The notes beneath the pieces are model-generated. The model saw nothing but the letters and a program-made list of their open reading frames with translations. It was not told the origin of the DNA and ran no database searches. Shown one piece after another: positions 23,303-32,200 of a stretch of DNA of 60,000 bases. A program made the translations under genes and the position numbers. The stretch spans positions 21,764,001 through 21,824,000 of the forward strand of contig CM060731.1 in NCBI GenBank assembly GCA_030704615.1. Reading direction: 5' to 3'. How positions within the stretch are numbered: position 1 is the first letter of the stretch; each line of letters begins with the position of its first letter. This DNA is from Takakia lepidozioides. Lineage: Eukaryota; Streptophyta; Takakiopsida; Takakiales; Takakiaceae.

Positions 23303-25626
23303 GAGCGGCCACATCTGTGTGCCAGGCTCCATTGTTCTCGGCTACCATGATTGCGACGCCGGGGGTAAGACCAGCTGAGGTGTTCAGGCTGGCAGCTACA
23401 CTCTGTGAGAGTGGGGAGGTTACTTCATCTTCTGCGGAGATAGTGGGAGGTGTAGTGCCGGAGGGATCCTCGGATTTGAGGGTCAAGACTGCCACGGCGG
23501 CGCCATGGCAAGCTGCAGCTGCCAGGTTGATGGAGCTGCCAGCTAGGCCAGCCATTGAGCGCGCCATGGTGACACCTGGAGTTGTCATGTTAGACAACCA
23601 GGATGGCATTTTCTGTTTGAGTGGACCGGCAGGCAAGAGGTACCGGCCACTGCGAGTCTTGTTGGACTCGGGAGCTCAGCCACTGATGCTGGGCAGAGCT
23701 GCTATTGCAGGCTTGGGCCTCACGGAGGCGGATATGGAGCCTTGTCCTTTCCAGATACAGACGTCTCTGGGAGGATCGGAGCAGGCTCGGGGCATGACAC
23801 GGCATGAGTTGGCTATCAGACTACGGCCGGATCACCCTACAGATGGCTCAGTGATGCGAGCCAAGGCCATTGTGACAGACGCAGTCTCATACGATGTCCT
23901 GGTTGGTGGGGCAGTGTTGTACCCCATGGGCTTCACCCTGGATTTTTGGGAGGAGTCAGCTTCCTATAGGCCTGCATGGCAGTCAGGGGAGGGCCGGCGT
24001 GTGCAGCTCCCTGTGACGTTCATAGGAGGAGTTGCGGTTGCCCAGCGAGGCAAGATGCCGACACTAGCAGCATTCACAGCGGCAGTGAGTTGGCCTAGAG
24101 AGTTGCTTGAGGGCAATGCTCATTCAGAGGATGTACCACCTCCGGGAGAGCAGGATGACATGTATGGTATGGCGGAGTTGCCTACCATGGTTGCTCAGAC
24201 TCCATTGTGGGGCACGAGCAAGGATTTGCAGCGGGATGCTGATCGACGGGTGCAACAAGCCTGGGTGGAGGCTTTTGTACCGTCAGGAGAGGAGGAGAGT
24301 GTGGGGATTGCACCAGGACCACCTCAATTGTCTCCATTGGACACCACACCTATTGTGTGGCAGTCTCCGGATGAAGGCATTTGTCTTCTGGACTTGTTTG
24401 GCGGGATCAGCACCGGATTGGCTGCTGTGTTACAGGCAGGTGTACGAGTTCGGCGTTACCTGTATGTGGAGAGGGATGAGACTGCACGACGCGTTTCACT
24501 TCGCCATGTTGCTCAGTTGGTGCAGCGGTACCCTGAGTTGTTGTCGGTGTCTGCAATTCGTGGATATCAGCAGGCCTTGCCAGCAGACATTTCGTTGCTG
24601 GGGGCGCAGGATTTGGAGCGGGTTGGCTCCATTGATCTGGTAGTGGCAGGTTGGCCCTGCCAAGGGCATTCATCAGCCGGGCATGGCAATGGATTGCGAG
24701 ACTCGAGGTCGGGTCTGTTTTGGGAGATGGTGCGGGTTTTGCGCCACTTGCAGCTTCATCAAGCTGTATCTCCAGCATACATCTTGGAGAATGTGCCACT
24801 GATGGGCGATTCTCGGGCCAGGGTGATGGCCAGTGTGCATCAAGTCCGGTCGTGGCTTGGGTCAGCAGTGTTGCTAGATGCAGCTACAGTGGGGTCACGG
24901 GCTCATCGTCCACGGCTATGGTGGACTAACATGATGCCACCCGCACTGCTCAAGCGTGCATTTGATGGGGTGCAGCGGCCAGCACATCTCACAGTGGATA
25001 ACATTCTGGACACAGGGAGGCAGTCTCAACGTGTGAGACACGATGACCGTTCGCCTTTGGCAGTGGTCAACAAGGTGGGTCAACCACGAGTAGCATTACC
25101 TACACTGCTCAGCTTCCCAGGATCGCATGCTTTCCGGGATAGTGGACCTGGCCTCCTGTGGGATGCTCAGTTGCAGCAGTTAGTGGAGCCTAATGCTGAC
25201 AAGCGTGAGCGGGCAATGGGTTTTACCACTGGTACCACGGCGGTGTCGTCTCTTTCTGAGGCATCACGTCGTCAAGTGTTGGGGCAAGCAATGGATCTCA
25301 ATTGCTTGACCTGGATTATCAGCTTGGCTCTAGCTGAGCAACGCAGAGTGCGGAATACACTTCCCTCAATGGTCTCTCTGCCTACCGAGACGGTACAGGC
25401 AGTGAGTGGGGGCGAGCATATGAGGACCACGGGGTGCATGCATCCATGGCACACGTGGGAGGTGCTCGAGGTTCAGAGGGAGTTGGCAGCCAAGGCGGCT
25501 GTGATGGATGAGGTTGGGGATTCTTCTCGAGTTGAGGAGGTCCTCAAGGATGAGATGATGGGGCAGGATGATGCCTTGTCATTGACTGAGCAGGTAGGGA
25601 GTACTGCTCAAGAGGTTGCAGCATAG
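23293..25626 (+). CDS. protease and DNMT3/DRM-like cytosine-C5 methyltransferase polyprotein
   Basis: Frame open from 23293, overlapping the gag end by 10 bases in the -1 frame; no ATG is needed if it is reached by frameshift. The retropepsin active site LLDSGAQ has its Asp at 23665. The methyltransferase follows at about 24360-25330. Motif I is DLFGGISTGL (24391). Motif IV is AGWPCQGHSS, with the catalytic Cys at 24658. Motif VI is ENV (24787), and motif VIII is AHRPRLWW (24901). Motif IX/X-like blocks are RERAMGF (25204) and RRQVLGQAMDLN (25267). The AHRxR...W and RERxMGF forms are closer to DNMT3/DRM than to bacterial Dcm. All key residues are intact. The frame ends at UAG 25624-25626 and continues in frame into RT. 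Methyltransferases in retrotransposons are known from a few other eukaryotic lineages; this placement between PR and RT deserves attention. Confidence 0.88.
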   Translation, partial: CAVGAATSVCQAPLFSATMIATPGVRPAEVFRLAATLCESGEVTSSSAEIVGGVVPEGSSDLRVKTATAAPWQAAAARLMELPARPAIERAMVTPGVVMLDNQDGIFCLSGPAGKRYRPLRVLLDSGAQPLMLGRAAIAGLGLTEADMEPCPFQIQTSLGGSEQARGMTRHELAIRLRPDHPTDGSVMRAKAIVTDAVSYDVLVGGAVLYPMGFTLDFWEESASYRPAWQSGEGRRVQLPVTFIGGVAVAQRGKMPTLAAFTAAVSWPRELLEGNAHSEDVPPPGEQDDMYGMAELPTMVAQTPLWGTSKDLQRDADRRVQQAWVEAFVPSGEEESVGIAPGPPQLSPLDTTPIVWQSPDEGICLLDLFGGISTGLAAVLQAGVRVRRYLYVERDETARRVSLRHVAQLVQRYPELLSVSAIRGYQQALPADISLLGAQDLERVGSIDLVVAGWPCQGHSSAGHGNGLRDSRSGLFWEMVRVLRHLQLHQAVSPAYILENVPLMGDSRARVMASVHQVRSWLGSAVLLDAATVGSRAHRPRLWWTNMMPPALLKRAFDGVQRPAHLTVDNILDTGRQSQRVRHDDRSPLAVVNKVGQPRVALPTLLSFPGSHAFRDSGPGLLWDAQLQQLVEPNADKRERAMGFTTGTTAVSSLSEASRRQVLGQAMDLNCLTWIISLALAEQRRVRNTLPSMVSLPTETVQAVSGGEHMRTTGCMHPWHTWEVLEVQRELAAKAAVMDEVGDSSRVEEVLKDEMMGQDDALSLTEQVGSTAQEVAA

Positions 25627-25632
25627 CAACCA
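25624..25632 (+). promoter_or_regulatory. stop codon in readthrough context (UAG CAACCA)
   Basis: TAG directly followed by CAACCA, which fits the CARYYA context that promotes ribosomal readthrough in plant RNA viruses and some retroelements. The downstream frame is the same as the upstream one, is open at once, and leads into the RT domain. Readthrough would make a PR-MTase-RT-IN polyprotein at lower yield than PR-MTase alone. Confidence 0.7.
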
Positions 25633-28600
25633 CGGGACGCGTCCTCTACCTCTAAGCCCACTGGACTTAAGGTTGTAGTTACGGAGGACAATTGGGTGCT
25701 TGACATTGGACCCATTGTCACCGGAGGAGAGAGACGACGTATACGGCGGTTCCTGAGGGCTTACAGGAATTGCTTTGCCTTCAGTTTGAAGGACTTGGGA
25801 GCACTGAAGGGTCAAGAGATCCGTATTGAGTTGGCCACTGACACGCCAATCTTTCGGAGACCCTATAGATACAGTGACATGGAGAGGTCTTTGATTCAGA
25901 TGAGGACTCAAGATCTCTGGGAGGCAGGTTTGGTGGAGCTCTCTGGTGGAGAGTATGCTTCAGCCACAGTGATGCCAGCCAAGAAGGATGTCTATGGCAA
26001 TTGGACGGAGAGACGTATGTGCGGTGATTACCGGCCTGTAAATCGTCAGACCAAGTCCGATAAGTATGCCATGCCAACACCAGAGGAGATCTTTGATGCC
26101 ATCGGGCATGCTAAGGCCTTTAGCACTTTGGATTTACGATCCGGATATCACCAGTTGCCAATCAAGGAGGCGGACAAGCAGAAGACGGCATTCTGGGGGA
26201 TCAATGAGCACGGCAAGGATTGCCTATATCAGTGGCGGTTCTTACCATTTGGGCTTAAGAATGCTCCTGCAGAGTTTCAGAGAGTCATGGATAGGATTCT
26301 AGCAAGGGTGGACTTTGCTCGGTGCTACATAGATGACATCATCATCTTTAGTGTTACGATGGAGGAGCATGAGAGACACCTTCAGGTGGTATTGGAGCGC
26401 TTGAGAGCGCACGGATTGAAGTTGCATCCGGGGAAGTGCAAGTTTTTCCACAACCAGATTGAGTATCTGGGTCACATGATATATCCTGGAGGATTGGGGG
26501 TACAGCAGACTAAGGTAGAGGCCATTGCACAAATTCCACGCCCCACGATGTGAGCCGAGTTCGAGCTTTCATGGGGTTGGCAAACTATTATAGACGGTTT
26601 GTCAAGGGATTTAGTACCATTGCAAAGGCTCTAACCAAGCTGACCAAGGTGGACCAGGAGTGGCAGTGGGAAGATGAGCAGGAACGAGCTTTTCAAGAGC
26701 TCAAGGCGAGGTTGACCTCGGCGCCTATCTTGAGACGACCTATCAGGGGGCGTCCCTTTCAGCTGCATACGGATTGGAGCATGCTGGGGCTTGGAGCGGT
26801 GCTCACACAGGTGGATGATGAGGGAAGAGAGTTCGTAGTGGCTTACGCTAGCCGCTCGAACAACGCTGCAGAGGCTAAGTACAGCTCATATGAGGGAGAG
26901 TGCTTAGCTGCAGTGTGGGCCGTGGCACACTTCAGGTGCTATCTATACGGCAATCTTTTCACCCTTGTCACGGATCACCAGCCACTCAAGTGGTTGATGG
27001 AGTCAGACAAGCTTACGGGGAAGCTTGCACGGTGGGCACTTATACTCCAGGAGTATGACTTTCAGGTTGTGCATCGACCGGGTTTGGTCAATCGGGATGC
27101 GGATGGATTGAGTCGCAATCCATGCATGAGCCAGCAGGATGACACTGGAGCTCGGTGGCATGGTGAGACGGACGAGGAGATGGTGCCGGGATGGCACGCA
27201 TCTGCATTTTTGTGTATCTTGGCATCGGGAGGTCAGATTGGACCTACAACAGGGATGACTGTAGACGGAGTGTCTGAGGACCCTGAGGCTAGTGATGAGC
27301 TAGGTGGTGCCAGAGATATACATGAGGATTCGGCTGTGTTGGACTACCTCCGCACGGGAGACACGGCAGCCATTGTGACTGCCAGGGAGAGGGATCGGAT
27401 CCTGCAACGAGCCAAGAGGTTCAAGTGGGAGGGGATACACCTACTTCGAGTGTGGGAGGGTGGTCGGGTGAGGATTGTGCCTCACCCCACACAGCGTGCA
27501 CGGTTAGTGCGGCATGCCCATGAGGAGTTGGGGCATTTTGGAGTGCGACGCACTCACAGTTTACTGCAGGGGCAGTATTGGTGGCGTGGTATGCATATAG
27601 AGGTGCAACAGTTTGTGGCTAGGTGCATGGTGTGTGACAGGGTGCGTGCTTCGTTTAACGCCCCTACACCACAGTTGCATCCTTTACCTATCATGGGATT
27701 GGGCTACAGATGGAGTCTTGACTTCGCAGGACCGTTGCCACTGACTATGCGCCACCACAGATATGTGTTGGTGATGGTGGAGCACTTCTCCAAGTGGATT
27801 GAGTTGGTTCCATTGCCTGACAAGGCTAGTGAGGGGGCTGCGTATGCATTCTTGGATCGTGTGCTTAGCCGATTTGGTGCTCCAGCTGAGGTACTCACGG
27901 ACCAAGGGAGAGACTTCTTGGGGGAGTTTCAGGCTTTGTGTGATAAAGCCTTGATAGACCACCGCACCACTTCTCGGGATCATCCTGAGGCCGATGGCTT
28001 AGCAGAGAGAGTTGTTCAGACGGTGAAGAGGGGTTTGCGCAAGTATGGCTTGCAGAAGGGACACCTAGGAGATTGGGATCTTCAGGTTCCTTGGTTAGCC
28101 ATGGGCTACGGTTCAGCAAACAAGCATCACTTGCCTCCTTCTCACCATATTTCCTTCTCTTTGGCCGAGAGCCGGATTTGCCTGCAGCCATTCGTAGGGA
28201 CACTGCTCAAGTCCTTAACCTTGACGATCCGGACGTGTGGGTACGTGCATGTGATCAGCGTGCAGAGTTGTTCAAGAAAGTCATGCCCATGGCTTTTGAG
28301 AACCTTGCCATTGCACAGCACCGTGATACGTTGAGGTATGCCACTATACGTGGTGGAGGATATCGTCCTGGGGTTCGGAGGTTTAGCCCTGGTGACTATG
28401 TTTATTTGCAGCAGACTGCTCCTACGACTCTAGATGTTACTGCAGGGCGTGTTATTCTGAGGGTTCGAGAGGTGTTGCCCTCAGGGGTCCTGATCTTAGA
28501 GGGTCGGGATGGCATGACTTGGAAAGACCATGTGCGTAATTGTGTGCCATGTCACCTTCCCAATGTCGATGGCAGAGTTGACCCAAACTTGGCAGTGGTA

Positions 28601-28759
28601 CCTACAGGTTTGAGGTGCATGCTCTGTGGGTCTGCCAAAGTGGCAGCCACCATGCTGGTGTGTGATCGGTGCTCAAGGGGTTGGCATATGGGATGCTTGA
28701 CACCACCTCTTGAGAAGGTTCCTGACGGAGATTGGTTGTGTCCACACTGCTTGGGATAG
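25627..28759 (+). pseudogene. RT, RNase H, integrase and PHD finger (pol), two frameshifts
   Basis: RT: GDYRPVNRQT, LDLRSGYHQLPI, FLPFGLKNAP and the catalytic YIDD at 26326-26337. A frame change at about 26548 separates it from LANYYRRF, RNase H (HTDWS, GECLAAVWAV, TDHQPLKWL) and integrase. The integrase has a zinc-binding HEELGH...CMVC segment (about 27520-27640). Its DDE core has Asp at 27720, Asp at 27900 and Glu at 28005, with 34 residues between the last two. A second single-base change near 28110 moves the frame before FSPYFLLFGREPDLP. The end is a C4HC3 PHD finger at 28616-28750 with all eight ligands (CMLC, CDRC, WHMGC, CPHC), where many plant gypsy elements have a chromodomain. Stop at 28757-28759. 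All catalytic residues are present, so the damage is recent. Confidence 0.88.
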
Positions 28760-28990
28760 TGGCAGTGGACATGACTGGAGGCAGCTAACAAGACATGGGA
28801 GGCCAAGCTCATAGGAGTCAATACATGAGATCCCAAGCTCAAGTTCACAGGTTGCAAGACGGCGACTAACGATGGGGCAACTTTTGCACCCGGCCTCTTG
28901 ATCTATCGAGTTTGAGTGTAGTAGGGATAAGGCTATGGTCACTATCACATCTTGTGGCTACCTGGACTTAGAGGGACCTAAGCACCAGCT
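28760..28990 (+). other. 3' untranslated part of the gypsy element
   Basis: Spacer between the PHD-finger stop and the polypurine-like tract. No open frame or repeat is seen. Confidence 0.6.
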
Positions 28991-29000
28991 AGGGGGGCGA
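28991..29000 (+). other. polypurine-like tract
   Basis: AGGGGGGCGA directly before TTGTGTGGACTAG, the start of repeat B1. Its position suits plus-strand priming of a unit starting with B. This conflicts with the element boundary at A, and is part of the case for an unusual replication cycle. Confidence 0.5.
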
Positions 29001-29189
29001 TTGTGTGGACTAGTGACTGCCATAGTGGGCAGCGTAGTGGCAGCCTAGTGACTGACTAGTTGTAGCCTAGTGGTTGGACTACTGGCTGGACTAGTGGTAG
29101 ACTAGTGGTATACTAGTGTGTGGTGTGCACATGTGTTGTGTGGTTTTGGACAGCGATGTAGTTGTGTAGCGATATGTATGCGCACGACA
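28998..29189 (+). repeat. terminal repeat B1
   Basis: 192 bp starting CGATTGTGTGGACTAGTG and ending CGCACGACA. It differs from B2 (29517-29708) by a single substitution. Rich in CTAGTG repeats. It is followed by the dinucleotide GC and then A2; the junction GACA-GC-TGTC is a perfect 10-bp palindrome. Confidence 0.9.
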
Positions 29190-29191
29190 GC

Positions 29192-29517
29192 TGTCAAGTT
29201 ATTTTACCACTAGTGTGAAACTAGCTAGGAAATAGCTATCTTTTACATATTGACATTTGGGATTGGCCCAAGTGTCAATCCAGGGGTCAAGGCAGATTTA
29301 GGCCCTGGAGTGGTTATCTTCACGGCAAGCGCGGGAGGCTCATCTTTCTCGAGTTGAGCCTCACCGCGCCTAGCTATGGCGCCGTAGTGTGGATTCCCCA
29401 TGGCGTGGGGTGCACTTGGCTTGACTTGTATTTGAGTGATGAGGTTATATATGCATGAGTTTATGCTTCAGCTTTGTGAGCTCGCATGAGCTTGTGCTTG
29501 TATTCTTCTTCTTTATC
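29192..29517 (+). repeat. terminal repeat A2
   Basis: 326 bp, identical to A1 except for one substitution (AGCTATC versus AGCTAGC near the start) and a 4-bp indel near the end. It is followed immediately by B2, unlike A1, which is followed by the leader. Confidence 0.9.
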
Positions 29518-29708
29518 GATTGTGTGGACTAGTGACTGCCATAGTGGGCAGCGTAGTGGCAGCCTAGTGACTGACTAGTTGTAGCCTAGTGGTTGGACTA
29601 GTGGCTGGACTAGTGGTAGACTAGTGGTATACTAGTGTGTGGTGTGCACATGTGTTGTGTGGTTTTGGACAGCGATGTAGTTGTGTAGCGATATGTATGC
29701 GCACGACA
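29517..29708 (+). repeat. terminal repeat B2
   Basis: Second copy of B, sharing its first C with the end of A2 and ending GCACGACA. The target duplication AGCA and the resumed Harbinger sequence follow directly, so B2 is the true right end of the inserted unit. The element's outermost bases are TGTC...GACA. Confidence 0.88.
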
Positions 29709-29712
29709 AGCA
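29709..29712. repeat. target-site duplication, right copy (AGCA)
   Basis: Matches 18645-18648. The agreement extends over AGCATG if the first two element bases are counted. Confidence 0.7.
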
Positions 29713-29896
29713 TGCCAGGGCGTATTTCGCACCCCGAAGCAACAAGCATTAGGTAGTTCCACGTTTCTCTTACTGTCCAACCACGTGTTTGTTATCTAGC
29801 ATTAGCGTGGAGGTATGCTTCGTCACTCCGCAGGAAATCATGACCTGTTGCCATGCTGCGTTCAACTGCACAATTTCTTGATTGATCGGCTCTAGT

Positions 29897-31247
29897 ATGA
29901 CTGATCAAAGAAGGCGTTCCTCTTGGTTTTTTGATGAGTTTGTTGATGATGACATCAGTGATGCAATTGTTATGGAGCTTGCAATGTCCTCTTCCTCTGA
30001 TGAAGAAGCAGAAATGCCGAAGCGTCGAGGTGGTTCCAAACTTGGAAATAAACCTAATTGTGAACGACGTCGAACGCTGTACGCAGATCTTCTGAAACAA
30101 GACTACTGGGGACCCAACACATTGTACACCTTAGAGCAGTTCAAAAGGCGTTTCCGGATGCCACGAGGCCTATTCAATGATATGCTTCAGAGAATTGTTG
30201 AATATGATGATTATTTCAGCCTAAAAAAATATGCTCTCAATGTTCCTGGATTTACTCCTTTGCAAAAGATCGCATGCAGTGTGCGATTACTTGCATCAGG
30301 TGTTGATGCAGATGAACAGGATGATGAGTATCGCCTAGTAGAGAACACTGCTTTGGAATTTCTGAAAAGATATTGTAAAGTTGTGATTGGAATCTATGAA
30401 GACATTGTTCTACGATCTCCAACACGATTTGACCTCGATCGTCTTCTTGATGAATGACTCGTTGCAGGATGGCCTGGCTGCATTGGATCTCTTGATTGTA
30501 TGCATTGGGAATGGAAGAATTGTCCGAGTGCTTGGAAAGGAATATTTCAAGGGAAAGAAAAAGTTCCAACGGTTGTTCTTGAAGCCGTAGCTGATCATTC
30601 ATGTCGCTTTTGATATTTCTTCTTTGGTAGTCTCGGGTCGCTCAATGATCTCAATGTACTCGATTGATCCTCATTATTTGACAATTTCTTGAACAATATA
30701 GCTCCACGTTTTCTTTATACTGTCAATGGGAGTGAGTATTCTATACCCTATTGGCTAGTTGATGGCATTTATCCAGATTACCATTGCTTCGTTAAGACGA
30801 TCCCAGGACCATTAACTCGGAAGACGAAACTCTTTGCTACCAAACAAGAATCCAAGCGAGCGACCGTTTGGAATTCTACAGGCCCGGTTTCATATATTGA
30901 CATCTCCTTGTAAATTGTGGGACCGGAATGCGATGACAGATATTATCTGAACCTGCGTTATTCTACATAATCTTATCATCGATTACGAAAAAGAACACGG
31001 TGTTGATTCAAATTATATCGATGATCCTGAGTATGTTCCTAAACACCCTTTCACCATGATATATCTGTCTGAAGAAGACCGATCTAGCATGACACAAGCT
31101 GATCGGAAAGGAATCGTCCGCGAGTTGCATTCAAAAGTTTTGCATCACCAATTGCAGCAAGACCTCGTGGAATTCCATTGGAACCAGTATGCCAAATTCG
31201 GTCGAGTAAAAAATTCAATCTCAGACCTGACAAAAAGTGCAGTTTGA
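29897..31247 (+). pseudogene. PIF/Harbinger transposase, decayed
   Basis: Begins MTDQRRRSSWFFDEF with an acidic N-terminal part, then the conserved LYTLEQFKRRFRMPRGLF, YDDYFSLKKYALNVPGFTPL and QKIACSVRLLASGVDADEQD segments. The frame is then interrupted at RLLDE-stop (30457). Later pieces in other frames include a CMHWEW-type catalytic Asp region (about 30495), a KVPTVVLEAVADHS strand, SEYSIPYWLVDGIYPD, FVKTIPGP, and a tail ending HHQLQQDLVEFHWNQY (to about 31190). The DDE nuclease parts are recognisable but at least three frame changes or stops make it inactive. The homology class (Harbinger/ALP1-like) is clear. Confidence 0.85.
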
Positions 31248-31379
31248 TTTGTATTAAGCATGGAAATGACTGTGAAAGACTCAATCTCTACAACTGATTC
31301 ATTTACTTGATCGACTACACATTGTTTAGCTGATCATCTATCGCATCCAATAGTAATGAGCTTGTTTGATCAACTGCAG

Positions 31380-31680
31380 CCAGCGCCGCCAGTTTCTGCT
31401 TTTTTTTTGCTATTTCTAACTCTAGATTGAGCATATATTCTTTAGCTTTCAATGCGAGGAACTTTTTCGCCTCCTCAGTTTATTTCATGTTGGTAAGAAA
31501 TTCGAGTGCATTGTGCTCGGCGAAGATCTTGTTTTTTACCTCAAACGCTTTAGCTATGCGAGTCAATTTGGTCTTTTCATCATTCTTGGACTTTGCTTCC
31601 GCTTCAAACTTCAACCGTTTGGTTTTTTTCTTTCCAATATCAGGACGAAAAATTACCATTCGCACTGGCCCCATCAGTAC
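31380..31680 (-). pseudogene. C-terminal part of the Harbinger Myb-like accessory gene
   Basis: Minus-strand text RPDIGKKKTKRLKFEAEAKS followed by FEVKNKIFAEHNALEFL and, in a shifted frame, KKFLALKAKEYMLNLELEI matches the NAM-associated C-terminal region of these proteins. It points toward the transposase gene, the usual convergent arrangement. The N-terminal part expected upstream (above 31.7 kb) is replaced by the minisatellite. Confidence 0.65.
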
Positions 31681-31689
31681 TGAACGAAC

Positions 31690-32180
31690 GTTTTTGTTGT
31701 TCGTTTATGTTTCTTTGTTCTTTCGGTTCTGTGGCAAAATAAACTGTCTCCTAATTCTAATTCTGAGTAGCCTTCATTTGTTTTTTTCCTTCGTTTTCTG
31801 TTCTTTGTTTATGTTTCTTTCCGATCTCTATTCTTTGTATTTCTGTGTGAGTTGTACAGCAAAATAGAACATTCCATTCTTTCTTTCTATTTCGTTTTGT
31901 TTCTTTCCTCTTCGTTTGTCTTTCTTCTTTGCTTCTGTTGTTTGTTTATGTTGCTTTGTTCTTTCAATTCTGTGGCAAAATAGAACTGTCTCCTAATTCT
32001 TCTGAATAGCCTTCATTTGTTTTTTCCTTTCACTTTCTGTCTTTGTTTATGTTTCTTTCTTATCTCTGTTCTTTGTATTTCTGAGTTGCTCAGCGGAATA
32101 GAACTTTCCATTCTTTCTTTCTCTTCATTTTTTCTCTTCGTTCTTTCTCTTTCGTTTTGTTTCGTTTTGTTTTCTTCTAA
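31690..32180. repeat. T-rich minisatellite, reverse complement of the 1441-1990 array
   Basis: Units contain TTTGTTCTTTC, CTGTGGCAAAATAGAACTGT, CTGAGTAGCCTTCATTTG and TTCTTTGTTTATGTTTCTTT, with about two to three units of roughly 250 bp and internal shorter repeats. It lies within the accessory-gene side of the element in both places. Confidence 0.7.
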
Positions 32181-32200
32181 CATATCAGACACACTATCAG

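Larger units (their letters stand above)
18649..29708 (+). mobile_element. Ty3/gypsy retrotransposon with DNA methyltransferase and PHD finger
   Basis: An 11.06-kb element. Order: terminal repeat A1 (18649-18970), leader with hairpin and minisatellite, Gag with zinc knuckles, protease plus DNMT3-like methyltransferase, UAG in readthrough context, RT, RNase H, integrase, PHD finger, polypurine-like tract, then B1-GC-A2-B2. RT before RNase H before integrase places it in Ty3/gypsy. The repeats form split direct repeats instead of simple LTRs, bounded by a 4-bp target duplication. A1 and A2 differ by one substitution and one 4-bp indel, and B1 and B2 by one substitution, so the insertion is recent. 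The coding part has two single-base disruptions in RT/IN, so this copy is probably not autonomous. Confidence 0.93.
18582..32200 (+). mobile_element. PIF/Harbinger element interrupted by the gypsy insertion
   Basis: The left terminus GAGCATCTCCGCCCCGCC follows TTA (18579-18581), the expected 3-bp target, and resembles the terminus at 609. The sequence stops at 18648 where the gypsy element enters and resumes at 29709 (AGCATGCCAGGG), followed by the transposase gene (plus) and the end of the Myb-like gene (minus), the usual convergent layout of this superfamily. The right terminus is not recognisable: after the shared minisatellite the DNA becomes very AT-rich near 32.2 kb. The right limit is therefore approximate. 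Confidence 0.65.

Noticed and set aside
24407-24799. Minus-strand 130-codon frame
   Set aside because: Shadow of the methyltransferase coding frame.
28998-29708. Simple LTR made of B1 plus A2 (about 520 bp)
   Set aside because: The left end has only A, B2 lies outside that unit, and the AGCA duplication falls after B2. The simple LTR model does not explain the ends.
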